Shown here in pieces: positions 52,423-60,921 of a DNA stretch of 64,000 nucleotides. Numbering within the stretch: position 1 is the first letter of the stretch; every line of letters begins with the position of its first letter. The translations under genes were made by a program, and so were the position numbers. Below the pieces are notes generated by a model. The model did not search any database. It was not told the DNA's origin and saw nothing but the letters and a program-made list of their open reading frames with translations. Origin of the DNA: Arthrobacter sp. D5-1 (GTDB lineage Bacteria > Actinomycetota > Actinomycetes > Actinomycetales > Micrococcaceae); the NCBI RefSeq assembly GCF_017357425.1, contig NZ_CP014571.1, positions 3,534,001-3,598,000 of the forward strand, in the 5' to 3' direction.

Positions 52423-54161
52423 TGGAGATCTCCTTCATCGGCGGAGTGTGCCCACTCAGCGAAGGTCTGGCCCTCGGCGCCAACGGCGACGAACTTACGG
52501 ACCACACGCTCCACGTAGTCGGGCAAGTCTTCCACGGTGACCTTGAGGCCGCGGACCGTACGTCCCAGACCGGCTTCCTCGCGCTCATTGTTGGCCAACC
52601 CGCCACCGAGGTGGACCTGGAAACCCGGGGTGGGGTCGCCGTCCGGCGTTGGCAGCATCATGCCCTTCAGGCCGATATCGGCCGTCTGGATGCGTGCGCA
52701 GGAGTTGGGGCAGCCATTGATGTGGAGGGACAGTGCCGACGGCAGCTGCTTGGTCTCCACGAGGTCGGCCAGGCGGCGTTCCAACTCGGCGATGGCCGTA
52801 GCGGCCGTGACCTTGGTTTCCACGATGGCCAGCTTGCAGAATTCAATGCCTGTGCAGGCAATGGTGCCGCGGCGGAACACGGACGGCCGGGCGGAGAGGC
52901 CCAGGGTGTCCAGTTCGGCGATCAGGGGTTCCACCTGCTCCTTGGCGACGTCCAGGATGACAAGCTTCTGGTGCGGCGTAGTGCGCAGGCGGTAGCTGCC
53001 GTGCTTCTCCAGAGTGTCAGCCAACTGAACCAAGGCCTCGCCAGAGGTGCGGCCCACAGTCGGGGTGACGCCGATGAAGAACTTGCCGTCCTTCTGCTCG
53101 TGGACGCCGATGTGGTCACCCGGAGCGGTGGGCTTGGGAGCGGCGGGGCCGTCCGGAAGCTTGAAGCCGAGGTATTCGTCTTCCAGGATCTGGCGGAACT
53201 TGGCCGGACCCCAGTCGTTCATGAGGAACTTCAGTCGGGCCTTGGTACGCATGCGGCGGTAACCGTAGTCGCGGAAGATGCTGGTGACGCCCAGCCACAC
53301 TTCAGCGGCGACGTCAGCGGAGACGAACACACCGAGGCGTTCGGCCAGGCGGGGGTTGGTGGAGAGGCCTCCGCCAACCCAGAGGTCGTAGCCGGCGCCG
53401 AGTTCGGGGTGGACAACTCCCACCAAAGCGAAGTCGTTGATCTCGTGCACCACGTCCTGGGACGGGTGGCCCGTGATGGCGGTCTTGTATTTTCGCGGCA
53501 GGTTGGCCAGCTCGGGGTCGCCGATGAAGCGTTCGGCGAGCTCGTGGATCAGCGGCGTGGGGTCGATGATCTCGTCTTTGGCGATGCCCGCAACCGGGGA
53601 ACCAAGAATAACGCGGGGAACGTCGCCGCAAGCCTCGGTGGTGGACAGCCCGATGCCCTCGAGGCGGCGCCAGATCTCCGGCACGTCTTCAACGCGGATC
53701 CAGTGCAGCTGGATGTTCTGGCGGTCCGTCAGGTCGGCAGAGCCGCGGGCGAAGTCCACGGAAATCTGTCCGATGACGCGCAGCTGTTCGGTGGTCAGCG
53801 CACCGCCGTCGATGCGCACGCGGAGCATGAAGTACTTGTCTTCGAGCTCGTGCGGCTCAAGCGTTGCCGTCTTGCCGCCGTCGATCCCGGGCTTGCGCTG
53901 GGTGTAGAGGCCCCACCAACGGAAGCGGCCGTGAAGGTCCGTTCCGTCGATCGAATCGAAGCCCTCTTTGGAGTAGACAGACTCGATGCGCTCACGGACG
54001 TTCAGTCCGTTGTCTTCCTGCTTCCAGGTTTCGTTGGCGTTCAGTGGCGCGGTGCCGTCAACCTTCCACTGGCCGTGGGGCTTGGCGGCAGGGCGGGTGC
54101 GCGCCGGACGCGAGGGAACTGCGGTGTCCGAGGACGCACCGGCTACAGCTGTATCTGTCAT
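52419..54161 (-). CDS. sir: ferredoxin-dependent sulfite reductase (SirA/NirA family)
   Basis: 580 residues from ATG 54161. Two ferrodoxin-like and two siroheme domains. The siroheme/[4Fe-4S] cysteines are in IACTGIEFCKLA and NGCPNSCARI; the substrate-side basic pattern DRQNIQLHWIR is present. In this operon with cysH, cysD and cysN the substrate is sulfite rather than nitrite. Needs siroheme (genes at 28950 and 54315) and reduced ferredoxin (possibly via FprA). First gene of the operon; the 153-bp gap upstream must hold the promoter, but no clear boxes were identified. Confidence 0.95.
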   Translation of the reverse strand: MTDTAVAGASSDTAVPSRPARTRPAAKPHGQWKVDGTAPLNANETWKQEDNGLNVRERIESVYSKEGFDSIDGTDLHGRFRWWGLYTQRKPGIDGGKTATLEPHELEDKYFMLRVRIDGGALTTEQLRVIGQISVDFARGSADLTDRQNIQLHWIRVEDVPEIWRRLEGIGLSTTEACGDVPRVILGSPVAGIAKDEIIDPTPLIHELAERFIGDPELANLPRKYKTAITGHPSQDVVHEINDFALVGVVHPELGAGYDLWVGGGLSTNPRLAERLGVFVSADVAAEVWLGVTSIFRDYGYRRMRTKARLKFLMNDWGPAKFRQILEDEYLGFKLPDGPAAPKPTAPGDHIGVHEQKDGKFFIGVTPTVGRTSGEALVQLADTLEKHGSYRLRTTPHQKLVILDVAKEQVEPLIAELDTLGLSARPSVFRRGTIACTGIEFCKLAIVETKVTAATAIAELERRLADLVETKQLPSALSLHINGCPNSCARIQTADIGLKGMMLPTPDGDPTPGFQVHLGGGLANNEREEAGLGRTVRGLKVTVEDLPDYVERVVRKFVAVGAEGQTFAEWAHSADEGDLQ

Positions 54162-54314
54162 ACATCGACTGTAGGTCTGGCCAGATTTCGCCAGCAAAGG
54201 TCCGGAAATGCTAAGTCACCTAGGGAAACATTTCGTCACGAACACGCCAGCGGCCTTGTCCGGAGGGCCTGTTTTGTGCAGGTCGATTTGGCCCCTTTTC
54301 CGCGTGAATAAAGG

Positions 54315-55034
54315 TTAGGAGAGCCTTTCCAACACTGCGTCGTACCGTTCCAGCGCGATCTCCGCGAGCACCTTTGACGGCAGCAACGGAGCCGCGACAA
54401 CGTCCGCGCCGGCCTTCGCCAACTGATCGTGGAAATAGCCTGTCGCCAGCAGGTACGAGGCAATGAAAACCCTGCCTTCTGGTCCGCTCGGTCCGCTCGG
54501 CTCGGCGGCGAGTTCGGCACGCAAGGAGGCGACGCCGTCGGGCACTGTTGGCTGGGCGCTGGCACCATAGGCCACCCGCACCTTGTTCGGCAGCAGCTCG
54601 GCGAGCAGTCGCGCCTGCTCTACCGAATCAACCGAGCCGTCCGGAAGGGACGATCCCGCGGCAGCCAGCAGGACGCCGTCGTGCTCCTGCAGCCCCGCCG
54701 CGCGCAAGTGTGTGGCCAACAACTCAGCGAGCCGCGGGTCCGGACCCAACGGCCGGGCGGCCACTACCTCCGGGCGGGTCTTGATGGCCTTGGGCACGTC
54801 CACCTTGATGTGGAAGCCGGTGGACAGCAATAGCGGGACGACGACGGCGGCAGTCCCCTCGGGCAGGCCCTCCACCACGCCGCCCAGCTCGGGTTCCTGG
54901 ACGTCGACGTACGCCTCAACCACGCGCAACCCGGGACGGAGGGCTTCAATTTCCGCCATCACGCGACGGATGGCGGCCTGCCCTTCGGCGTTCCGGGTTC
55001 CGTGGGCGCAAGCGATCAAAACGGGGCTGTTCAT
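54315..55034 (-). CDS. sirohydrochlorin chelatase (CbiX/SirB-like)
   Basis: 239 residues from ATG 55034. Two tandem CbiX-like halves: LIACAHGTRNAEGQAAIRR with the metal-binding His at the N-terminus, VVVPLLLSTGFHIKVDVP with the second His, and a repeat of the fold with FIASYLLATGYFHDQLAKAGAD. Inserts iron into sirohydrochlorin to make siroheme for sulfite reductase. It lies upstream of sir in the same direction, but separated by 153 bp, and is divergent from the UPF0126 gene. Confidence 0.92.
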   Translation of the reverse strand: MNSPVLIACAHGTRNAEGQAAIRRVMAEIEALRPGLRVVEAYVDVQEPELGGVVEGLPEGTAAVVVPLLLSTGFHIKVDVPKAIKTRPEVVAARPLGPDPRLAELLATHLRAAGLQEHDGVLLAAAGSSLPDGSVDSVEQARLLAELLPNKVRVAYGASAQPTVPDGVASLRAELAAEPSGPSGPEGRVFIASYLLATGYFHDQLAKAGADVVAAPLLPSKVLAEIALERYDAVLERLS

Positions 55035-55097
55035 GGGAGCTAGCGTAACGTTGAGCCAGCATCTATTGAGAGTCGCAGCCAGAAAGAACCCGTCCAC

Positions 55098-55769
55098 TTG
55101 ATTTCCATCGACATCGTCCTCCTTTGGCTCGACCTGGTTGGCGTGTTCTTCTTCGCGGTCTCGGGATCCCTGCTGGCCGCCCGCAAACAGTTCGACATCG
55201 TTGGCTCCGTGCTCCTCGGCTCCATTGTTGCCCTCGGCGGCGGCGTGATCCGCGACATCGTCATTAACGTCGGTCCCCCGATTGCCTTCACAAATCCCGC
55301 CTACCTGGCTCCCCCGCTGCTCGCTGCGATGCTGGTCTACTTCCTGTTCTCCTCGGTCCAGCGTTTCACGTCCCTGTTAACACTGTTCGACGCCGGTGGG
55401 CTGGCTCTGTTCTGCATCACCGGAACGCTGAAGGCCCTGACTGCCGGAATGAACCCCGTGGCCGCGATCCTGCTCGGTGTCACCACCGCGGTGGGCGGAG
55501 GCCTGCTGCGCGACATTACGGCGAACGAAATTCCTACGCTGTTTAACGCCCGCGATCTCTATGCGCTTCCGGCGTTTGTGGGGGCAGGCCTCACCACCCT
55601 CCTCTGGAATCTGGGCACGTTCACTGGGCTCCATGCGTGCGTTGTGGCAGCGGTTGTTTTCGCCTTCCGCGTGACGGCCTGGCGACGCAGCTGGCACGTA
55701 CCCCTGGCCGTTCGTGGCTGGCACCGCCCCGGCGCCGGCCCGGGCGCAATTTCGGGTGCCCGGGATTAG
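55098..55769 (+). CDS. UPF0126/TRIC-like membrane protein
   Basis: 223 residues, about seven membrane helices built from two repeats of the UPF0126 domain: VLLGSIVALGGGVIRDI and ILLGVTTAVGGGLLRDI. Bacterial members resemble trimeric intracellular cation channels; some are linked to glycine transport. The start is TTG at 55098, giving the family N-terminus just before the first helix. Only 13 bp separate it from the next gene, so the two are likely co-transcribed. Confidence 0.92.
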   Translation: MISIDIVLLWLDLVGVFFFAVSGSLLAARKQFDIVGSVLLGSIVALGGGVIRDIVINVGPPIAFTNPAYLAPPLLAAMLVYFLFSSVQRFTSLLTLFDAGGLALFCITGTLKALTAGMNPVAAILLGVTTAVGGGLLRDITANEIPTLFNARDLYALPAFVGAGLTTLLWNLGTFTGLHACVVAAVVFAFRVTAWRRSWHVPLAVRGWHRPGAGPGAISGARD

Positions 55770-55782
55770 CTAGGATAAGTAC

Positions 55783-56208
55783 ATGACTGACATGTTCCTC
55801 GAGAAGTTCCGCGCGCTGGTCCCAAAGTATCTCGAGGATGAATGGCAGGAAGAAGACGGCCTCACGCCCGAGGAACTGGACGACGCCCTCTCCGATCACA
55901 CGTTCACCATCCCGCTGGTCCTGCGCGAGTTCTACCTCGCAATCGGTGGCTGCGAGGACCTCATGGAGGCGTACCACTACTTCTGGGACCCCGAGGAACT
56001 CGAAGTAGATGACGAAGGTTTCCTCATGTTCCTTGAGGATGAAGACGAGCAGTTCACCTGGGGCTTCCGTACCGCCGACCTCAGCATCCCCGATCCCATT
56101 GTCTGGCGCCGCAACAACGCCCGCGGCCAGTGGAAGAGCGAGGAAGGCACGTTCTCCGAGTTCGTGTTCGACATGTTCGAGTGGGCCTTCAACGACGACG
56201 AAGACTAA
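55783..56208 (+). CDS. acidic SUKH/SMI1-KNR4-like protein
   Basis: 141 residues, very acidic (many Glu and Asp, ending NDDED). FTIPLVLREFYLAIGG with the following short acidic repeats resembles the core of SUKH (SMI1/KNR4) domains, which often act as immunity proteins of polymorphic toxins but also occur alone. No toxin gene is next to it. The assignment is by pattern only. It is followed by a long palindrome that may end transcription. Confidence 0.8.
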   Translation: MTDMFLEKFRALVPKYLEDEWQEEDGLTPEELDDALSDHTFTIPLVLREFYLAIGGCEDLMEAYHYFWDPEELEVDDEGFLMFLEDEDEQFTWGFRTADLSIPDPIVWRRNNARGQWKSEEGTFSEFVFDMFEWAFNDDED

Positions 56209-56220
56209 TTCCCCTGGGGC

Positions 56221-56326
56221 CTCCGTGGCTTCCCGACCCTGTTAGAACGACTTTCAGCCCCTATGTACCCTCTATTGGTTGCATAGGGGCTGTTCTGTGT
56301 TCAAAGAAGGTCAGGACGCCACGGAG
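56221..56326. repeat. long interrupted palindrome, copy A
   Basis: Outer arms 56221-56238 and 56309-56326 pair at 16 of 18 positions. Inner arms CAGCCCCTATG (56255-56265) and CATAGGGGCTG (56282-56292) pair perfectly, with loop TACCCTCTATTGGTTG. A related element with the same plan is at 57478-57570. The rest of the gap to 56552 holds no visible gene and is richer in A/T. Confidence 0.8.
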
Positions 56327-56552
56327 TTTGAGGTTAAAAGGAATGGCCCCGGTTCGTTGCAACGTTACGAGTCATACGCTGCACCGAACCGGGACCACAA
56401 TCTCCGTTCGCATCAGACCCACCGGAGGCATTTAGTGGATCCGTGAATAGCTTATGACAACTCTGTCACATATGCAACTTCCTGGGTCAATGTATTTTTT
56501 CGCATCCCGTGATCGATTTACAGCAACGTTGAGTTATCCACATAACGACGAA

Positions 56553-57464
56553 ATGCCTATCCCGGACCCCGGCAGGCACGGCAACCATGGCCAGATGGAC
56601 CTCGTCGAATTCCTCCGTCTCCGACACGGAGTCGCCCGCACACTCGACCTGCAACGAGCTGGATTCACTGAGCGAAAGCTGGCTGCCGCGATCGAGTCCG
56701 GGCTGGCCACCAGGTTGAAACGCGGCGTCTACGCTGCCAAGGGGGCAGACCCGGACGTCGTTGCAGCCTTTCGACTGAATGCCAGACTGACGTGCATCTC
56801 GGCAGCGAGGTTCTACGGACTGTGGCTGCTTCATAAGCCGCAAGACCTCCATCTCAGCTGCGGCAACGGTGTTCCCGCTCCGGCAATCATTGATCACACC
56901 TCCTGCGCCCATCCCCGGCACCCTTATCTTCCGGTTGCTGGTGTGGCCGATGTGCTGCTGCATGCTTTGAGGTGCCGGCCTGAGCTCGAGTCACTGGTCT
57001 TGGTTCAGAGTGCCGTAAGTCAGGCCCTGCTGGGCACTGACTTTCTCAGGTCAAGACTTCCCGGGAACCGGAATGGACGGGCCCGGCAGATACTCGATCT
57101 GGTCTTGCCTCGGGCAGACTCCTTACTGGAAGTCTTGGCGCACACCCACTTTCGGCGGGCCGGACTCCTGGTCCGCATGCATGTTCAGTTGCCCGGCGTC
57201 GGCGAAGTCGACTGCCTTATCAACGGTTCCCTGGTCATCGAACTCGACGGCGGCACTCACTTGGAAGGCAGGCAGGTGAAGAAGGACCAGTACCGGAACA
57301 ATGCGAGCATGCGAGGCGGCTTCCTTGTCCTTCGCTATTACTACTCCGACGTCGTTCACCATCCGGAAAAGATGGTGGCTGAGGTGCTTGAAGTCCTGAA
57401 TAACAGGGAAGCCGGGCGTTTCGGACCGTCACGCTGGACGCCAAAGTGGGTACCGGCGTCGTGA
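56553..57464 (+). CDS. AbiEi-like winged helix plus DUF559 endonuclease-like protein
   Basis: 303 residues from ATG 56553; 56454 and 56595 are also possible, and none has a ribosome binding site. The N-terminal part (HGVARTLDLQRAGFTERKLAAAI, LATRLKRGVYAA) is like the winged helix of AbiEi/type IV antitoxins. The C-terminal part (GEVDCLINGSLVIELDGGTHLEG, KDQYRNNASMRGGFLVLRYYYSDV) is a DUF559/Vsr-like nuclease fold with the ELDGxxH pattern. Such fusions are common in actinobacteria, and their function is not settled. It is flanked by two related palindromes, which suggests a mobile or insert unit. Confidence 0.87.
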   Translation: MPIPDPGRHGNHGQMDLVEFLRLRHGVARTLDLQRAGFTERKLAAAIESGLATRLKRGVYAAKGADPDVVAAFRLNARLTCISAARFYGLWLLHKPQDLHLSCGNGVPAPAIIDHTSCAHPRHPYLPVAGVADVLLHALRCRPELESLVLVQSAVSQALLGTDFLRSRLPGNRNGRARQILDLVLPRADSLLEVLAHTHFRRAGLLVRMHVQLPGVGEVDCLINGSLVIELDGGTHLEGRQVKKDQYRNNASMRGGFLVLRYYYSDVVHHPEKMVAEVLEVLNNREAGRFGPSRWTPKWVPAS

Positions 57465-57477
57465 TGTGAGCGGAAAG

Positions 57478-57570
57478 TGTGGCGTCCTGACCCTCTTTGG
57501 GACCACAACAGCCGCTATGCAACCCAATGAGGGTGCATAGCGGCCGTCATGTGCTCAAACAAGGTCAGGA
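57478..57570. repeat. long interrupted palindrome, copy B
   Basis: Outer arms TCCTGACC (57485-57492) and GGTCAGGA (57563-57570); inner arms GCCGCTATGCA and TGCATAGCGGC with loop ACCCAATGAGGG. Outside the loop it aligns in direct orientation with copy A at 56221-56326. The loop itself is the reverse complement of copy A's loop. It lies between the DUF559 gene and the convergent polyprenyl synthase and can serve as a terminator. Confidence 0.8.
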
Positions 57571-57582
57571 ACTAACGCAAAA

Positions 57583-58686
57583 CTAGCTACTGCGGTCCAC
57601 CACGGCATGCGCGAAGTTGGTCAGCGAGGCCTTCACCACTCCCTCGGGCAGCGGGGCCAGGGCGGCGACGGCTTCCGCGGACCACTGGCGGGCGATCTTC
57701 CAGGACTCGTTGGTCACCGGGTGCTCGCGCAGTCCGGCCACGGCCTCAGCCAGGGCGGCGTCGGAGGACAGGTCGCCGTCGATCAATTCCAGGAGAGCAG
57801 TGGCCGAGGCATCTCCTGCAGCGGCGTCACGGCGCAGCAGCAGCACAGGCAACGTGGGCACGCCTTCGCGGAGGTCGGTCCCCGGGGACTTGCCGGACTT
57901 GACCTTCACACCGGTGACATCGATGACGTCGTCGGCGAGCTGGAAGGCAACGCCCACCTTTTCGCCGTATTCAACCAGCAGGTTCTCGTAGGCTTCATCG
58001 GCGCCCGCAAAGATCGCACCGAGCTGCCCGGATGCGGCCACCAAGGACCCGGTCTTGTCCGCGATGACGGACAGGTAGTGGTCCACGGGATCTTCGTCTT
58101 CGCGCGGTCCCACGGTTTCGTGGAGCTGGCCAAGGCACAGGCGTTCGAAGGTTCGTGCCTGGATGCCCAAAGCGCGGGAGCCGAGCTCGGACACCAAAAT
58201 GGAAGCACGGGCGAAAATCAGGTCACCGGTGAGGATGGCCACCGAGTTGCCCCACACTTCATGGGCTGTGGGAGCGCCGCGGCGGAAGGGAGCGGAGTCC
58301 ATCACGTCGTCGTGGTAGAGCGTTGCCAAGTGAGTCAGCTCAACCACCACCGCAGCTTGGACAACCTCGGGACGGGAGGCATCGCCAAGGTGCGCACACA
58401 GCAACGTGAGCAGGGGGCGGATCCGCTTGCCACCGGCTTCAACCAGGTGACGCGACGTTGCATCAGCCAGGGGGTCGGAGTTGGAGATGGCTTCGCGGAG
58501 CTTCTTCTCCACCCGGGCGAGGTTGGTGGTGATGGCAGGACCCAGCTCCGGATCTCCGGCAATAGCGGCAAAACCGGCGGGCAGTTGGAGTCCCGTTGCG
58601 ATCGCGGTGGTGTTGGGAGCAGGCTCAACAGCCTGCGGCAAGCCGTGCCCGGCATGAGTCCAGCTGTGTTCGGCAGAGTTCGTCAC
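57583..58686 (-). CDS. long-chain polyprenyl diphosphate synthase
   Basis: 367 residues of trans-prenyltransferase. The first Asp-rich motif is LYHDDVMDSAPFRRG and the second QLADDVIDVTG. GGKRIRPLLTLLCAH is the other conserved block. It makes the polyprenyl tail of menaquinone in this gene setting. The start is GTG. It lies 9 bp downstream of the menJ-like gene in the same direction. A mycobacterial counterpart (grcC1) is also beside menJ and htpX. Confidence 0.95.
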   Translation of the reverse strand: MTNSAEHSWTHAGHGLPQAVEPAPNTTAIATGLQLPAGFAAIAGDPELGPAITTNLARVEKKLREAISNSDPLADATSRHLVEAGGKRIRPLLTLLCAHLGDASRPEVVQAAVVVELTHLATLYHDDVMDSAPFRRGAPTAHEVWGNSVAILTGDLIFARASILVSELGSRALGIQARTFERLCLGQLHETVGPREDEDPVDHYLSVIADKTGSLVAASGQLGAIFAGADEAYENLLVEYGEKVGVAFQLADDVIDVTGVKVKSGKSPGTDLREGVPTLPVLLLRRDAAAGDASATALLELIDGDLSSDAALAEAVAGLREHPVTNESWKIARQWSAEAVAALAPLPEGVVKASLTNFAHAVVDRSS

Positions 58687-58695
58687 GGGTTAACC

Positions 58696-60039
58696 CTAAC
58701 TAGTTGGTGCGGAAACCGCGGTGTCGGAGCCTGCCGGCGTCAGGGCACGGGCAGAGGAAGTGTTGGACGTGGCCGGAACCAGCATCTCGAGGACCCGGAT
58801 GACACGGTCCTCGAAGCCCTTCGCTGCGGGGTCGGTGAGGTTGGCGAGCATCCGGACCACAAAGCGCATCAGCACAGGAATCGGCATCCCGGTTCGCAGG
58901 GCGAGCTTCATCACGGCAGGCTTGCCGATCAGGAATGCGAAGGCCCGACCCAGCGTGAAGTGCGATCCCCACTGGTCCCGCACGTAGTCCGCGTACCGCG
59001 AGAGGTGCGCGTCGGCGTCGTGCGTTGACCAACCGGCTGAAGCCGAACGCGCGGCACCGTCGATCAGGAACTCTGCCGCGAACCGCGCGGACTCCATGGC
59101 GTAGGAGATGCCTTCGCCGTTGAACGGGGACACCATGCCACCGGCGTCGCCCAGCAGGAGCAGCCCGGGTGAGTAGTGCGGGGTGCGGTTGAAGCCCATG
59201 GGCAGCGCGGCGCCGCGGATCTCCCCCACCTGGTTTTCAGGGGTGAAGCCCCATTCCGTGGGCATACCGGCGGTCCATTCGCGCAGAACCTGCTTGTAGT
59301 CGAGCTTGCCGAACTCCTTGGAGGAGTTCAGGATGCCCAGGCCCACGTTGGAGGTGCCGTCGCCAACACCAAAGACCCAGCCGTAGCCGGGCAGCGGCTT
59401 GCCGGATTTGCCGGGAAGTTCCAGCCAGCCTTCCATCCAGTCGTCGTCATGGCGGGGGGACGTGAAGTAGGTACGTACGGCGACACCCAGTGGACGGTCG
59501 TCGCGCTTATGCATCCCCAGCGACACGGCGGTTCGTGTCGAGTTGCCATCTGCGGCGAGGACGACGTCGGCATGGAAGTCGCGCGTTTCACCCGTCTTGC
59601 GTCCGGACTCGTCAAGGATGGACGCCCGTGCGCCGATGACGCGACCGTCGTCGGCGGTCAAAGCGGAGGTAACGCTGTGGCGTTCAAGAACGACGGCGCC
59701 AGCGGCCTCGGCGTGCCGGGCCAACGATTCATCGAAGCCAAGACGCGTGCGGATCAGGCCATACGTGGGAAAGTCGGAAACCTCGGGCCAAGGCAGTTCA
59801 ATGGTGCGACCGCCGGCGATGAGGCGGAGGCCCTTGTTCCGGCGCCACCCGTCCTCCACAGCATGGGACAACCCAAGCTTCTGGATCTCGCGGACGGCGC
59901 GGGGGGTAAAGCCGTCGCCGCACACTTTCTCACGCGGGAAAGAGGTCTTTTCCAGCACCGTGACGTCGATGCCCGCCTGGGCGAGGTAATACGCGGCGGT
60001 GGACCCGGCCGGGCCCGCGCCAACAATCAGTACTTTCAC
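58696..60039 (-). CDS. menJ: geranylgeranyl reductase family FAD protein, probable menaquinone reductase MenJ
   Basis: 447 residues. FAD-binding KVLIVGAGPAGSTAAYYLAQAG at the N-terminus, FPREKVCGDGFTPRAVREI typical of the geranylgeranyl reductase family, and the second FAD motif LLLGDAGGMVSPFNGEGISYAMES. In mycobacteria the equivalent enzyme saturates one isoprene unit of menaquinone. GTG start with TTAGGACGAC upstream. It sits between menG and the polyprenyl synthase in one operon, which supports this role. Confidence 0.9.
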   Translation of the reverse strand: MKVLIVGAGPAGSTAAYYLAQAGIDVTVLEKTSFPREKVCGDGFTPRAVREIQKLGLSHAVEDGWRRNKGLRLIAGGRTIELPWPEVSDFPTYGLIRTRLGFDESLARHAEAAGAVVLERHSVTSALTADDGRVIGARASILDESGRKTGETRDFHADVVLAADGNSTRTAVSLGMHKRDDRPLGVAVRTYFTSPRHDDDWMEGWLELPGKSGKPLPGYGWVFGVGDGTSNVGLGILNSSKEFGKLDYKQVLREWTAGMPTEWGFTPENQVGEIRGAALPMGFNRTPHYSPGLLLLGDAGGMVSPFNGEGISYAMESARFAAEFLIDGAARSASAGWSTHDADAHLSRYADYVRDQWGSHFTLGRAFAFLIGKPAVMKLALRTGMPIPVLMRFVVRMLANLTDPAAKGFEDRVIRVLEMLVPATSNTSSARALTPAGSDTAVSAPTS

Positions 60040-60068
60040 GTCGTCCTAAATCAGCAGGCGGTACGGGG

Positions 60069-60830
60069 TCAGCCGGCCTGTTGGCGCGGCTTGATCTGGC
60101 GGCGAAGCTTGGCCACGGGAACACTTTCGCGGTGCTCGGCGGGCTTCTGTGCACGGTGCACGGCGACGATGCCGCCGCTGAGGTTGCGGTAAGTAATGTC
60201 GGTCCAGCCGGCGTCGCTGAGCCACTGCGCCAAGTGATCCTGGTCCGGCCAGGCACGGATGGACTCGGCGAGGTACACATAGGCGTCAGGGTTGGAGGAC
60301 ACCTTGGTGGCGATGGCCGGGAGCGCACGCATGAGGTACTCGGTGTAGAGGTTGCGCCACAACGGCACTACGGGGTGCGAGAACTCGGCGATGACCAGAC
60401 GGCCGCCGGGCTTGGTGACGCGCAGCATTTCCTCGAGGGCCTTACGCGGTTCAACGACGTTGCGCAGGCCGAAGGAGATGGTGGAAGCGTCGAAGCTGTT
60501 GTCTGCGAACGGCAGGTTGGTGGCGTCACCGGCGATGAAGTCGATGTCCGGGCGGCGGCGCTTGCCCACTTTCAGCATCCCCAGGGAGAAGTCGCAGGCC
60601 ACAACGTCCACGCCGGCGTCTGCATAGGGTTCGCTGGAGGTTCCGGTGCCGGCGGCGAGGTCCAGGACCTTCTGGCCAACCTTCACGTCTACGGCATCAA
60701 CCACGATCCTGCGCCAACGCCGTGTCTGCCCCATGGACAGGACATCATTGACGACGTCGTATTTTGGGGCGACATCATCAAACATCGTCGCAACTTCGTC
60801 CGGACGCTTTTCCAAGGATGCTCGGTTCAC
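60069..60830 (-). CDS. menG: demethylmenaquinone methyltransferase
   Basis: 253 residues. SAM-binding motif [19 protein letters not shown], then [30 protein letters not shown] and the [19 protein letters not shown] block diagnostic of the UbiE/MenG family. Catalyses the last methylation of menaquinone. GTG start. It is the first gene of the menG-menJ-prenyl synthase operon and is divergent from menF, 91 bp away. Confidence 0.96.
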   Translation of the reverse strand: MNRASLEKRPDEVATMFDDVAPKYDVVNDVLSMGQTRRWRRIVVDAVDVKVGQKVLDLAAGTGTSSEPYADAGVDVVACDFSLGMLKVGKRRRPDIDFIAGDATNLPFADNSFDASTISFGLRNVVEPRKALEEMLRVTKPGGRLVIAEFSHPVVPLWRNLYTEYLMRALPAIATKVSSNPDAYVYLAESIRAWPDQDHLAQWLSDAGWTDITYRNLSGGIVAVHRAQKPAEHRESVPVAKLRRQIKPRQQAG

Positions 60831-60921
60831 CCTGTAATTGTCTCAGACATTCAGCCGACTTTGCTGCGCTGTAGAAGTCGGCTCAGATTCTGGTTGTCCT
60901 CGGGAGTACTGTTGTTCCATC

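Noticed and set aside
52422..54311. 629-codon plus-strand ORF opposite the sulfite reductase
   Set aside because: Antisense shadow of a gene with clear siroheme motifs. Composition is Val/Gly/Asp-rich without recognisable domains.
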